Positions 43,449 to 51,873 of a DNA stretch of 64,000 bases are shown in pieces. Each line of letters starts with the position of its first letter. The first letter of the stretch is position 1. The notes under the pieces were generated by a model. The model ran no database searches. It saw only the letters and a list, made by a program, of their open reading frames with translations, and was not told the origin of the DNA. The position numbers were made by a program, and so were the translations under genes. This DNA comes from Streptomyces sp. NRRL F-525 (GTDB lineage: Bacteria > Actinomycetota > Actinomycetes > Streptomycetales > Streptomycetaceae): assembly GCF_000716605.1 (NCBI RefSeq), contig NZ_JNXE01000022.1, forward strand, positions 92,169 through 156,168, read 5' to 3'.

Positions 43449-44165
43449 CGTGCTGATCTCCTGTCGGGACGCAAGACCTGGCATCAGCAGTGGTTGTCAG
43501 GCCTTTCGGCTTGGGCGGAGCACGGAATCGGAGACTCGCGGAGGGTGACCTCGGGCCGCCGCACGCAGCCGACGGCCAGGGCTACGGCCCCCTTGGCGGC
43601 TGGGTGGGGGCGGAGCCCTTGACGGTGCCCTCCGGGTGACGGAGTCGACCAAGTCCACGAACTGCGCGCTGTACTCCCTGCGCCGTGACGGCGCCGTGGC
43701 TGATTAGTACACGGACAAGACCTGCGGGCTGAACCGGTCGAGCGGGCATCGTCGACCGCGCGCCGGGTGATGACGTCAGCCATGGCCGAGGCCATGGCGG
43801 CGACCGCCGGACGGTGCGGTCGCGGGGCGTCTCCACCTTCCGATGTGCCTGCGGGTCCAGTCAACTGTTCGAGGCCGGTCGGAACTCAAGCAAGGCGCTG
43901 TCGCGAGGTGTTGGGCCGCCGGCCGTCGCGGACATCCGGGCATCACCTCCGACGGGCCCGGGTGCGACATCGCGTCATGTCGTCAATTCGCCCTGAAAGG
44001 CCCTTGCTTCGGACCATGCGACGGCCCACGTCTCCCCAAAAGGGCGTGCTGCCCCGGCGCATGGTGCTACCCCGGCGCATGGAGCGGTTCTCCGCTTGCC
44101 GGATGCGCGGCTTCACGCTCCGTCCAGTGCGCCGTCCATGCGCCGCCAACCGACCACAACAAGGC
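43449..44165. other. 717-bp region without a recognisable gene
   Basis: Short frames on both strands show no family resemblance. Two tandem 18-bp units starting CCCCGGCGCATGG lie at 44052-44069 and 44070-44087. The leader of the terpene synthase gene must be at its left end and any terminator of the permease at its right. It could be a decayed gene, but I could not reconstruct one. Confidence 0.55.
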
Positions 44166-45743
44166 TTATTCAGGCGGCAGTTGAGTAGAATCCGCAAGGG
44201 ATCGAGCAGGTTCGGTCGCGGAGCGCACGCGCCGCGCGCGCATGAGCCGGTACAAGGCTCCGAACACAACCGTCACCACCAAGAACAACACCGTGAACCA
44301 CTGGAAGTACCAGTGCCCACCCGCCGGGTCGTACACAGCGGCCCGCGGCCACGCCAGGTTGACGGTCATGACCAGGCCGTAGAGAAGCGCCAGCGCGTTG
44401 ACCGGCACCCCCCACCGGCCCAGGGAGAACAGGCGCGCGCCCGTCTCGTCCGCGCCCTCCACCTCGAACTCGCCCCGCACGCGCCGGAACAGCAGCGGGC
44501 CCGTCACCATCGCGTACGCCAGGTACAGCATCACGATGCAGGTCGTGCCGATGGCGAGGAACGCGTCCGGGGAGGCGAAGTTGAGAAGGAGCAGGGCGGC
44601 CGACAGGATGCCTACGACGATGGCCGGGGCGCTGGGCATGCCCGTGCGGGGGTTGACCTTGGACAGGCGGGCGGAGAAGGGGAGTTGGCCGTCCCGGGCC
44701 ATCGAGAAGAGCATGCGGCAGGCCGCCGTCTGGATGGCCAGCGTCGCTACGGCGATCGCCACCACCACGTCCGCCAGCAGGGCCTTGCCGACGCCGTCGC
44801 CGAGGCTGCTCGTGAGGACGTAGCTCAGGCCGTCGACGCCCAGATGGCCGTCGGTCAGGCTGGGGGCGGCGAGGAGGCCGCCGAGGATGATCAGGCCGCC
44901 GAGCAGGCCCGCCGCGCTGAGCGCGGTGAGGATCGTGCGGGGCGCGGTGCGGCGGGGGTTGTGGGTCTCCTCGCTCATCTCGCCCGCGCTGTCGAAGCCG
45001 ATCATCACGTACGCCGCCGTGAACGACCCCACCAGCAGGGCGCCGAGCAGTCCGCCCTCCAGGCTGCCGGTCGTGTGGAAGGTGATGCTCGGGGTGCGCT
45101 TCGAGTGGGTCAGGAGGAGGACGACGATCAGGATCGCGCCGATGATCTCCGCCGTCACGCCGACCCGGTTGATCACCGACATCACGCGGTTGTCGAGGAT
45201 GTTCACCAGCGTCGTCAGGACCAGCAGGATCACGCCCAGGACCGCCGCGTTGGCCGCGCCGTCCGGTGAGGTGGGGGCCGGGTCGCCGCCCACCAGCTGG
45301 AAGCCCGACCAGATCGCCGGCAGCACCATCTGGAGGGCCAGCGCGGCTGCCGCGACCACCACGATCTGGCCTATCACCATGATCCAGCCCGCGAACCAGC
45401 CGAAGGTCGCGTTGGAGAGGCGGGACGACCACTGGTAGATCGCGCCCGAGATCGGGTAGCGCGCGGCCAGTTCAGCGAAGCAGGCGGCCACCAGGAGCTG
45501 GCCGGCCAGCACGATCGGCCAGGCCCAGAAGAAGACCGGGCCGCCGAACGCGTACCCGAAGGCGAAGAACTGGAAGACGGTCGTCAGTACGGAGATGAAG
45601 GAGAACCCGGCCGCGAACGACGCGTACCGGCCCAGGCTGCGGTGCAGCTCCTGGCGGTAGCCGAACTCCGCGAGGGAGCCGTCCTCGGGGGAGGGGGAGT
45701 TGGGCGGATCGGGGCGTAGGTCGGAGGGGGCTGTTGTGGTCAC
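44166..45743 (-). CDS. APC-family amino acid/amine permease
   Basis: A 525-residue importer with about 12 membrane segments of the amino acid-polyamine-organocation family. Landmarks are SFAAGFSFISVLTTVFQFFAFGYAFGG near the start, AARYPISGAIYQWSS in the second segment and GFDSAGEMSEETHNPRRTAPRTI in the loop before segment 7. Similar permeases often accompany urea-carboxylase-type operons. GTG at 45743 begins VTTTAPSDLRPD and has AAGGCAGG upstream. Its promoter region carries a near-copy of the palindrome at the DUF1989 operon (35827), so it is probably under the same TetR regulator and may import guanidine, urea or a related amine. Confidence 0.88.
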   Translation of the reverse strand: MTTTAPSDLRPDPPNSPSPEDGSLAEFGYRQELHRSLGRYASFAAGFSFISVLTTVFQFFAFGYAFGGPVFFWAWPIVLAGQLLVAACFAELAARYPISGAIYQWSSRLSNATFGWFAGWIMVIGQIVVVAAAALALQMVLPAIWSGFQLVGGDPAPTSPDGAANAAVLGVILLVLTTLVNILDNRVMSVINRVGVTAEIIGAILIVVLLLTHSKRTPSITFHTTGSLEGGLLGALLVGSFTAAYVMIGFDSAGEMSEETHNPRRTAPRTILTALSAAGLLGGLIILGGLLAAPSLTDGHLGVDGLSYVLTSSLGDGVGKALLADVVVAIAVATLAIQTAACRMLFSMARDGQLPFSARLSKVNPRTGMPSAPAIVVGILSAALLLLNFASPDAFLAIGTTCIVMLYLAYAMVTGPLLFRRVRGEFEVEGADETGARLFSLGRWGVPVNALALLYGLVMTVNLAWPRAAVYDPAGGHWYFQWFTVLFLVVTVVFGALYRLMRARRVRSATEPARSLADSTQLPPE

Positions 45744-45795
45744 GGCGGCACCTGCCTTCGGCGCAGGAGAGCGGAATCCTGACGGCGACAGCGGA

Positions 45796-45817
45796 ATTCC
45801 TGTCGGGTGACAGAAAT
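45796..45817. promoter_or_regulatory. Second copy of the putative TetR operator, before the permease gene
   Basis: Arms ATTCCTGTCG and TGACAGAAAT around GG. 18 of 22 positions equal the perfect palindrome at 35827-35848, and the right flank TTAGG is also shared. It lies 53 bases upstream of the permease start. Confidence 0.75.
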
Positions 45818-45937
45818 TAGGGAGCCGCTGTTTCCGCCGCGTCACGCCGCCGTGTCTGTGACGGGCCTAAGTCCTCACGCCGATGGACTCGTTCCGGTCA
45901 TAGCGGCCATCGGCGCGACCGGCTCGGGCATGACGAA

Positions 45938-45963
45938 GGGGCGGTGCCCGAAGGCGCCGCCCC
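45938..45963 (-). terminator. Terminator of the siderophore-interacting protein gene
   Basis: 11-bp stem with one wobble, 45938-45948 with 45953-45963, and a CGAA tetraloop, 23 bp past the stop at 45987. Confidence 0.8.
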
Positions 45964-45986
45964 GTTCCCCGGTTCTCTCCCCGGCG

Positions 45987-46832
45987 CTACGCGGCCGCCG
46001 AAGCCCCCTCCTGCTCCGCCTCGATCTTCGCGTTCCACTCCCGCTTCGACGCCTGCCAGCCGTCCTCGTTGTGGCCCAGGCGCCAGTAGCCGGAGATCGA
46101 CAGATCCTCGCGCGGGATCGCCAACTCGACGCGCAGCAGGGCGCGGAGGTCTTTCACGAAGGCCGCCTCGCCGTGCACGAAGGCGTGCATCCGGCCCTCG
46201 GGGAACTCCAGCGCCCGTACGGCCTCGGCGAGTGTCTCGCCGACGGGACGGTCGCCACGGTGCAGCCAGACGACCTCGATGTCGGAGTCGATCTTCTGCT
46301 CCTCCTCCGGGCCGGAGATCTCCACGAAGGCGTGGGCCGTCGCCCCCTCGGGCAGCGACTCCAGCGCGCGGGCGATCGCGGGCAGCGCGCTCTCGTCACC
46401 GGCGAGCAGATGCCAGTCGGCGCCCGCGTCGGGGGCGTAGGCGCCGCCGGGGCCCATGAAGTGGACGGTCTCGCCCGGCTGGACCCGGGTCGCCCACGGC
46501 CCGGCGAGGCCCTCGTCGCCGTGGATCACGAAGTCCAGGGTCATCTCGAGGTGCTCGGGGTCCCAGGCGCGCACGGTGTAGGTGCGGGTCACCGGCCACT
46601 GCTCGCGCGGGAACTCGGCGCGGATGCGCTCCACGTCGAAGGGCTCGGGGTAGACCGCGCCCCCGGCCGGGAACAGCAGTTTCACGTAATGGTCGGTGCA
46701 GGTGTCCGCCGAGAACTCGGCCAGACCCGCGCCGCCGAGCACCACACGCTGCATATGGGGAGTCAGGCGCTCGGTGCGGACGACCTGCGCGGAGTGGGGC
46801 TTACGCGGCTTCCGTGCCGGACGTTCTGCCAT
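45987..46832 (-). CDS. Siderophore-interacting flavoprotein (SIP family ferric reductase)
   Basis: A 281-residue FAD-dependent ferric-siderophore reductase. The FAD-binding half has QRVVLGGAGLAEF, DHYVKLLFP and the RxYTV motif in VTRTYTVRAWD. The NAD(P)H half has HLLAGDESALPAIARALESLP and AFVHGEAAFVKDLR. Conserved end blocks are SISGYWRLGHNEDGWQASKREWNAKIE. It releases iron from imported siderophores in the cytosol. ATG at 46832 was chosen because GGGAGG precedes it; an ATG at 46853 lies inside the iron box. Expected to be induced under iron limitation. Confidence 0.93.
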   Translation of the reverse strand: MAERPARKPRKPHSAQVVRTERLTPHMQRVVLGGAGLAEFSADTCTDHYVKLLFPAGGAVYPEPFDVERIRAEFPREQWPVTRTYTVRAWDPEHLEMTLDFVIHGDEGLAGPWATRVQPGETVHFMGPGGAYAPDAGADWHLLAGDESALPAIARALESLPEGATAHAFVEISGPEEEQKIDSDIEVVWLHRGDRPVGETLAEAVRALEFPEGRMHAFVHGEAAFVKDLRALLRVELAIPREDLSISGYWRLGHNEDGWQASKREWNAKIEAEQEGASAAA

Positions 46833-46850
46833 GACGGCCTCCCAGGTTCC

Positions 46851-46869
46851 CATGCTTAGGCTTACCTAA
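46851..46869 (-). promoter_or_regulatory. Iron box (DmdR/IdeR-type operator)
   Basis: On the minus strand the site reads TTAGGTAAGCCTAAGCATG, matching the DtxR/IdeR consensus TWAGGTWAGSCTWACCTWA at 16 of 19 positions. It sits directly before the siderophore-interacting protein gene. Confidence 0.85.
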
Positions 46870-46921
46870 GTTAGCACTAGATTCTTTGGTAAAAGCAAGA
46901 AAGCGAGGGCAAGAACAATGC

Positions 46922-47851
46922 TTATGCGCTCAGCGTGGTGAGCAGCCGCTGCAATGATCCGCCCAGCCCCCAGCGGTCCGCCAGCGCGCTCACCAGCTCA
47001 GGGTCGCGCGGGGCGTGCGGGAGCGTCGTATCGACATCCGGCAGGGGTACGTCGTCGGCGACCCGCACGACCTTGGGCGCGACCGCGACGTACGGCCGTG
47101 ATTCGTCGAGCCGCTTGCGCTGCGAGGGGGTCAGCTTGGACTTGGGGTCGTCGATCGCGGCCATGATGCCGGCCACGTCCCCGAACTCGGCGAGCAGCTT
47201 CGCCGCCGTCTTCTCGCCGATCCCGGGGACGCCCGGCAGACCGTCGCTCGGGTCGCCGCGCAGCAGCGCCAGATCCACGTAGCCGCGCCCGTCGACGCCG
47301 TACTTCTCGCGCAGGAACGCTTCGTCCGTGACTTGGAGCGTGCCGACGCCCTTGATCGGATACAGGACGCGGATCCCGCGGGCGTCGTCGACGAGCTGGT
47401 ACAGGTCGCGGTCGCCGGTGACGATGTCGACCGGGCCCTTCGCGTGCGCCGTGAACGTGCCGATCACGTCGTCGGCCTCGTACGGCTCGACGCCGACGCG
47501 CGCGATGCCGACCGCGTCGAGGACGGCCCCGATGATCGGCACCTGCGGGGAGAGCGTGTCCGGCACCTCCTCCGCGTCCGGGCCGCTCTCGCGGACCTCG
47601 GCGACGCGGTGCGCCTTGTAGGTCGGGATGAGGTCGACGCGCCACTGGGGCCGCCAGTCCGCGTCCATACAGGCGACCAGCTGGTCGGGGCGGTGGTCCT
47701 TGACCAGGCGGTCGATGAATTCGAGCAGTCCGCGTACGGCGTTCACCGGCGTGCCGTCCGGTGCCTTCACGGACTCCGGGACGCCGAAGTAGGCGCGGAA
47801 GTAGAGCGAGGCGGTGTCGAGGAGCATCAGTCGTCCGGTCACGCCTCGCAT
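46922..47851 (-). CDS. 5'-3' exonuclease (PIN/H3TH, Pol I N-terminal-like)
   Basis: A 309-residue stand-alone flap/5' exonuclease. The PIN domain has LMLLDTASLYFRAYFG, MDADWRPQWR and YEADDVIGTFT with DIVTGDRDLYQLVDD carrying metal-binding acidic residues; the helix-3-turn-helix is GDPSDGLPGVPGIGEKTAAKLLAEFG. It acts on DNA flaps or RNA primers in replication and repair. Start uncertain: ATG at 47851, GTG at 47842 and ATG at 47827 are all in frame and none has a good SD. The stop is only 53 bp from the iron box of the downstream flavoprotein gene. Confidence 0.92.
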   Translation of the reverse strand: MRGVTGRLMLLDTASLYFRAYFGVPESVKAPDGTPVNAVRGLLEFIDRLVKDHRPDQLVACMDADWRPQWRVDLIPTYKAHRVAEVRESGPDAEEVPDTLSPQVPIIGAVLDAVGIARVGVEPYEADDVIGTFTAHAKGPVDIVTGDRDLYQLVDDARGIRVLYPIKGVGTLQVTDEAFLREKYGVDGRGYVDLALLRGDPSDGLPGVPGIGEKTAAKLLAEFGDVAGIMAAIDDPKSKLTPSQRKRLDESRPYVAVAPKVVRVADDVPLPDVDTTLPHAPRDPELVSALADRWGLGGSLQRLLTTLSA

Positions 47852-48060
47852 CATGCCGCACGACGGCGCGACGACCACCCCTCGATGTCACCCGGAGGGA
47901 CCAACACCGCCTGGTGGTGAGCTGGGCCACTCCTGTGTTTGCGCCCGGGAAGCCTGGGAAGGCGCGGCCTCGGAGCGATGCCGGTTGCACATTCAACCGT
48001 CGAGGGGCCCTCGGGTCCGTCGCCGTCGCCTCCCGTCCTGTCCCCGACCGAGAGGTACGC

Positions 48061-49110
48061 GTGTCAGCCAGGCTAGAAGCCGAGCATCTGTACAAGGTGT
48101 TCGGCAGACGACCCGACCAGGCAGTCGAACGGCTCCGCGAAGGAGCCGACCGGGAGGAACTGCGCGCCGACGGCACCACCGCCGCCGTGATCGACGCCTC
48201 CTTCTCCGTCGCACCGGGCCAGATCTTCGTCGTCATGGGCCTGTCCGGCTCCGGCAAGTCGACCCTCCTGCGGATGCTCAACGGACTCCTGGAGCCCACC
48301 GCGGGCCGCGTCCTCTTCGACGGCCAGGACCTGACCGCGCTCGGCGACCGCGAACTCCGCGAGGTCCGCGCCCGCAAGATCAGCATGGTCTTCCAGCACT
48401 TCGCGCTCTTCCCGCACCGCAGCGTCCGCGAGAACGCCGCCTACGGTCTTGAAGTGCAGGGCGTGCCCCGCGCCGAGCGCCTCAAGCGCGCCGGCGAGGC
48501 GCTCGCCCTGTGCGGCCTGGCCGGCTGGGAGGACTCCTGGCCCGACGAGCTGTCCGGCGGTATGCAGCAGCGCGTCGGCCTGGCCCGCGCGCTCGCCACC
48601 GACGCCGACCTGCTCCTCATGGACGAGTCGTTCAGCGCCCTCGACCCGCTGATCCGCCGGGACATGCAGGACCAACTCCTGGAACTGCAGCAGTCGTTGA
48701 AGAAGACGATCGTCTTCATCACCCACGACCTCAACGAGGCCATGCGCCTGGGCGACCGCATCGCCGTCATGCGCGACGGCCGTATCGTCCAGACCGGCAC
48801 GGCCGAGGACATCCTGCTGCGCCCCGCCAACGACTACGTCGCCTCCTTCATCCAGGACGTCGACCGCTCACGTGTGCTGACCGCGAGCTCCGTCATGGAC
48901 ACCGGTGTCGACGGCCACGAGGCCGACTGCGACTGCGCGACCGCCACCCCGGACACCCCCTTCACCGACCTGTGCGCGATCAGCGCCCGCCTCACCCACC
49001 CGGTCGCGGTGGTCGACGAGGCCGACGAGGTCGTAGGAGTCGTACCGCAGGAACGCCTTGTCGCGTTCCTCGGCGGGGACTCCGTGGAGGAGGTGACCGC
49101 CCATGCCTAG
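48061..49110 (+). CDS. Glycine betaine/proline ABC transporter ATP-binding protein (OpuA/ProV type)
   Basis: A 349-residue ATPase. Walker A is GLSGSGKS, the signature LSGGMQQRVGLARALA, Walker B DLLLMDESFSALDP, and the switch His is in FITHDLNEA. The N-terminal YKVFGRRPDQA and the C-terminal CBS-like tail (PVAVVDEADEVVGVVPQERLVAFL) are typical of osmoregulated betaine importers. GTG at 48061 follows GAGAGG. The fused permease-receptor gene overlaps its end by 8 bases. It energises uptake of compatible solutes under high osmolarity. Confidence 0.94.
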   Translation: MSARLEAEHLYKVFGRRPDQAVERLREGADREELRADGTTAAVIDASFSVAPGQIFVVMGLSGSGKSTLLRMLNGLLEPTAGRVLFDGQDLTALGDRELREVRARKISMVFQHFALFPHRSVRENAAYGLEVQGVPRAERLKRAGEALALCGLAGWEDSWPDELSGGMQQRVGLARALATDADLLLMDESFSALDPLIRRDMQDQLLELQQSLKKTIVFITHDLNEAMRLGDRIAVMRDGRIVQTGTAEDILLRPANDYVASFIQDVDRSRVLTASSVMDTGVDGHEADCDCATATPDTPFTDLCAISARLTHPVAVVDEADEVVGVVPQERLVAFLGGDSVEEVTAHA

Positions 49111-50926
49111 GCTCCCGCTCGGCGACTGGGTCGACTCCGGTGTCGACTGGCTCCTCGCCCACATGTCCTGGCTCTTCGACGCGATCAAGACGGTCGTCGA
49201 GGGCATGTACGACGGCATCAACGCGGTCCTCACCGCCCCCGAACCCCTGCTCCTCGCGGGCATCTTCGCCGTGATCGCCTGGTGGCTGCGCGGCTTGGTC
49301 GCGGGTGTCCTGGCCTTCGCCGGGTTCCTGCTCATCGACTCGCTGGATCTCTGGGACCGGGCGATGTCGACACTCGCCCTCGTCCTCGTCGCGACCGTCA
49401 TCGCCCTGGTGATCTCGATCCCGCTGGGCATCTGGGCGGCCCGCTCCAAGACGGTCAGCGCGGTCGTACGACCCGCCCTCGACCTGCTCCAGACCATGCC
49501 GTCGATGGTGCTGCTGATCCCGGCGATCCTCTTCTTCGGCCTCGGCACCTCCGCCGGCGTGATCGCCACCCTGATCTTCGCGCTCGCCCCCGGCGTCCGC
49601 ATGACCGAGCTGGGCATCCGCCAGGTCGACGCCGAACTCGTCGAAGCGGCCGAGGCGTTCGGCACCTCACCGCGCGACACCCTGTTGCGCGTCCAACTGC
49701 CGCTGGCGCTCCCGACGATCATGGCGGGCATCAACCAGGTGATCATGCTGGGCCTGTCGATGGTCGTCATCGCCGGCATGGTCGGCACCGGCGGCCTCGG
49801 CGGCGCCGTGAACGAGGCGATCGGCCAGCTCGACATCGGCTTCGGCTTCGAGGCGGGCGTCGGCATCGTCGTCCTCGCCATCTACCTCGACCGCATGACC
49901 AGCGCGCTCGGCACCCAGATCTCCCCGCTCGGCCGCAGGGCCGCCGCCAAGGCCCGCGCGTCCGACGGCGCCAAGCTCTGGAACTACCGCCCGCGCCCCG
50001 CGTTCGCGGTGATCGGCGTGGTCGTCCTCGCCCTCGTGGCGAGCGGCATCGGCGTCTTCGGCTCCTCCTCCGGCTCGAAGGCGACCGCCGCCGATGACGT
50101 CGGCAAGGGCAAGAACATCACCATCGGCTACATCCCCTGGGACGAGGGCATCGCCTCCACCTTCCTCTGGAAGGAGATCCTGGAGGAGCGCGGCTACAAG
50201 GTGACCACCACCCAGTACGCGGCGGGCCCGCTCTACACTGGCCTCGCCACCGGCCAGGTCGACTTCCAGACCGACTCCTGGCTGCCCACCACGCACGCCG
50301 AGTACTGGAAGAAGTACGGCAAGCAGCTCGACGACCTCGGCAGCTGGTACGGCTCCACGTCCTTGGAGCTGACCGTCCCGTCGTACGTGAAGGACGTCAA
50401 CACCCTCGCGGACCTCAAGACCCACGCCTCCGAGTTCGGCGGCAAGATCACCGGCATCGAACCGAGCGCCGGAATGATGGGCCTCCTGAAGACCAAGGTC
50501 CTCAAGGAGTACGGCCTCCAGGGCTCCTACGACGTCGTCGATGGCTCCACCCCCGCGATGCTGGCCGAGCTGAAGCGGGCGTACGCCAAGAAGCAGCCGA
50601 TCGTCGTCACGCTCTGGTCGCCGCACTGGGCGTACAGCGACTACAAGCTGAAGAAGCTCAAGGACCCGAAGAACGCCTGGGGCAAGGGCGACGGCGTGCA
50701 CACCGTCGCGCGCAAGGGCTTCGCCGGCGACAACCCCGACGTGGGGAAGTGGCTGAAGGACTTCAAGATGACCGAGTCCCAGCTCACCGGCCTTGAGGCG
50801 CAGATCCAGAAGTCCGGCAAGGGCGGGGAGCAGGACGCCGTCCGCACCTGGCTGAAGCAACACCCGGGCCTTGTCGACCAGTTGGCCCCGGTCGCGAAGA
50901 ACCAGAAGAGCCAGGCGGCCGGGTGA
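49103..50926 (+). CDS. Glycine betaine ABC transporter permease fused to substrate-binding domain
   Basis: A 607-residue fusion. Residues 1-300 are the ProW-like permease with about six to eight helices and the EAA-type loop (ELVEAAEAFGTSPRDTLLRVQLPLALPTIMAGINQVIM). After another helix (AFAVIGVVVLALVASGIGVF) the C-terminal 280 residues are the extracellular OpuAC-type receptor (NITIGYIPWDEGIASTFLWKEIL, WLPTTHAEYWKKYG, GIEPSAGMMG, LWSPHWAY), with aromatic residues for a choline-like cation cage. Such permease-receptor fusions ensure one receptor per subunit. It overlaps the ATPase gene by 8 bases and ends at a strong terminator. Confidence 0.94.
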   Translation: MPRLPLGDWVDSGVDWLLAHMSWLFDAIKTVVEGMYDGINAVLTAPEPLLLAGIFAVIAWWLRGLVAGVLAFAGFLLIDSLDLWDRAMSTLALVLVATVIALVISIPLGIWAARSKTVSAVVRPALDLLQTMPSMVLLIPAILFFGLGTSAGVIATLIFALAPGVRMTELGIRQVDAELVEAAEAFGTSPRDTLLRVQLPLALPTIMAGINQVIMLGLSMVVIAGMVGTGGLGGAVNEAIGQLDIGFGFEAGVGIVVLAIYLDRMTSALGTQISPLGRRAAAKARASDGAKLWNYRPRPAFAVIGVVVLALVASGIGVFGSSSGSKATAADDVGKGKNITIGYIPWDEGIASTFLWKEILEERGYKVTTTQYAAGPLYTGLATGQVDFQTDSWLPTTHAEYWKKYGKQLDDLGSWYGSTSLELTVPSYVKDVNTLADLKTHASEFGGKITGIEPSAGMMGLLKTKVLKEYGLQGSYDVVDGSTPAMLAELKRAYAKKQPIVVTLWSPHWAYSDYKLKKLKDPKNAWGKGDGVHTVARKGFAGDNPDVGKWLKDFKMTESQLTGLEAQIQKSGKGGEQDAVRTWLKQHPGLVDQLAPVAKNQKSQAAG

Positions 50927-51309
50927 CCTGACAGTCCCGCAGCCGCCGCCCCAGAGGTGGGCTCCGCCGCACGTTCCCCCCTTCGTGCGGCGGGGCCCAC
51001 CTCTTTTGTGCCCCGATCCGGTACGAAAAGGATCCGGCCAACCACATAGCGCTACGAAACCCCGCAATCAGGCCCGAGGGATGAGCGGGAACACCGGCGA
51101 CCGCGTACGCATTGAAGAGTAGAGACGAAGTCTCGCGCTGATCGAGGGTCGGCGGACCGTCGCGGACTGGCCAGAACCATGACGTCCGATCGCACGCTGT
51201 GTGACGTGGATGTGACAGGCGCATGAAACGGTTTGACGAACATGCGTAGGGTGCAGAGAACTCATCAGAGGCAACTGAAGACCGACGAGCGAAGGAGGGA
51301 GCCGGAGCG
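50927..51309. other. Intergenic region between betaine importer and XRE gene
   Basis: 383 bases without a gene. The terminator at 50953-51004 occupies the left end. A dyad GAGAC/GTCTC lies at 51122-51134, and a -10-like TAGGGT at 51247-51252, 57 nt before the XRE ATG. The SD GAAGGAGG is at 51291-51298. Confidence 0.5.
50953..51004 (+). terminator. Terminator of the betaine importer operon
   Basis: About 21-bp stem, 50953-50973 with 50984-51004, with one unpaired or wobble position, followed by TTTTG. Confidence 0.88.
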
Positions 51310-51873
51310 ATGGGCGACCACAAAGAACAGCCCCTTCGGGTGGGTGCGGCCGTACGGCGGCGCCGCCGCGCGCTGTCGCTGACCCTCGCCGTCGTGGCCG
51401 AGCGCAGCGGCCTCTCGGTGCCTTTCCTGAGCCAGGTCGAGAACGACAGGGCCCGCCCCAGCCGCAGCTCCCTGGAGAAGGTGGCCGACGCCCTGCGCAC
51501 CACGGCCGTCGAACTCCTCGCCGCCGCCGACCCCGCGTGCAGCGTCGACGTCGTCCGCGCGGAGGAGCCCGAGTCGGCCGAACCCCGGATGCGTTCCCTG
51601 GTGCGGGGCCATCACCAGCTGCACGCCTCGGAGTTCACCGGCGACCATGACGCCGGGCGCGAATTCCAGCACCGCAACGACGAGTTGATGTACGTCGCCG
51701 ACGGCGCCGTCGAGATCGAGGCGGAGGGGCGCGCGTACCGCCTGGTGCGCGGCGACACGATGTACCTCACCGGCGGCGTCCGTCACCGCTGGCGCGCGAC
51801 CGTGCCGGACACCCGGGTGGTCGTGGTCGCGGTGGCCGAGCACATCGAGGCGGTCCAGGACCGCCAGCGCTGA
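51310..51873 (+). CDS. XRE-family regulator with C-terminal cupin domain
   Basis: A 187-residue one-component regulator. HTH residues 10-65 (VGAAVRRRRRALSLTLAVVAERSGLSVPFLSQVENDRARPSRSSLEKVADAL) are followed by a cupin (about 105-185: EFQHRNDELMYVADGAVEIEAEGRAYRLVRGDTMYLTGGVRHRW). Such proteins sense small ligands and often control amine or amino-acid catabolism. The next gene starts on the last base of its TGA, so the two are translationally coupled. Confidence 0.9.
   Translation: MGDHKEQPLRVGAAVRRRRRALSLTLAVVAERSGLSVPFLSQVENDRARPSRSSLEKVADALRTTAVELLAAADPACSVDVVRAEEPESAEPRMRSLVRGHHQLHASEFTGDHDAGREFQHRNDELMYVADGAVEIEAEGRAYRLVRGDTMYLTGGVRHRWRATVPDTRVVVVAVAEHIEAVQDRQR

Noticed and set aside
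43582..43864. Small minus-strand frames upstream of the terpene synthase as a transposase remnant
   Set aside because: No DDE or HTH-like motif and no terminal inverted repeats could be found; only composition suggests decay.
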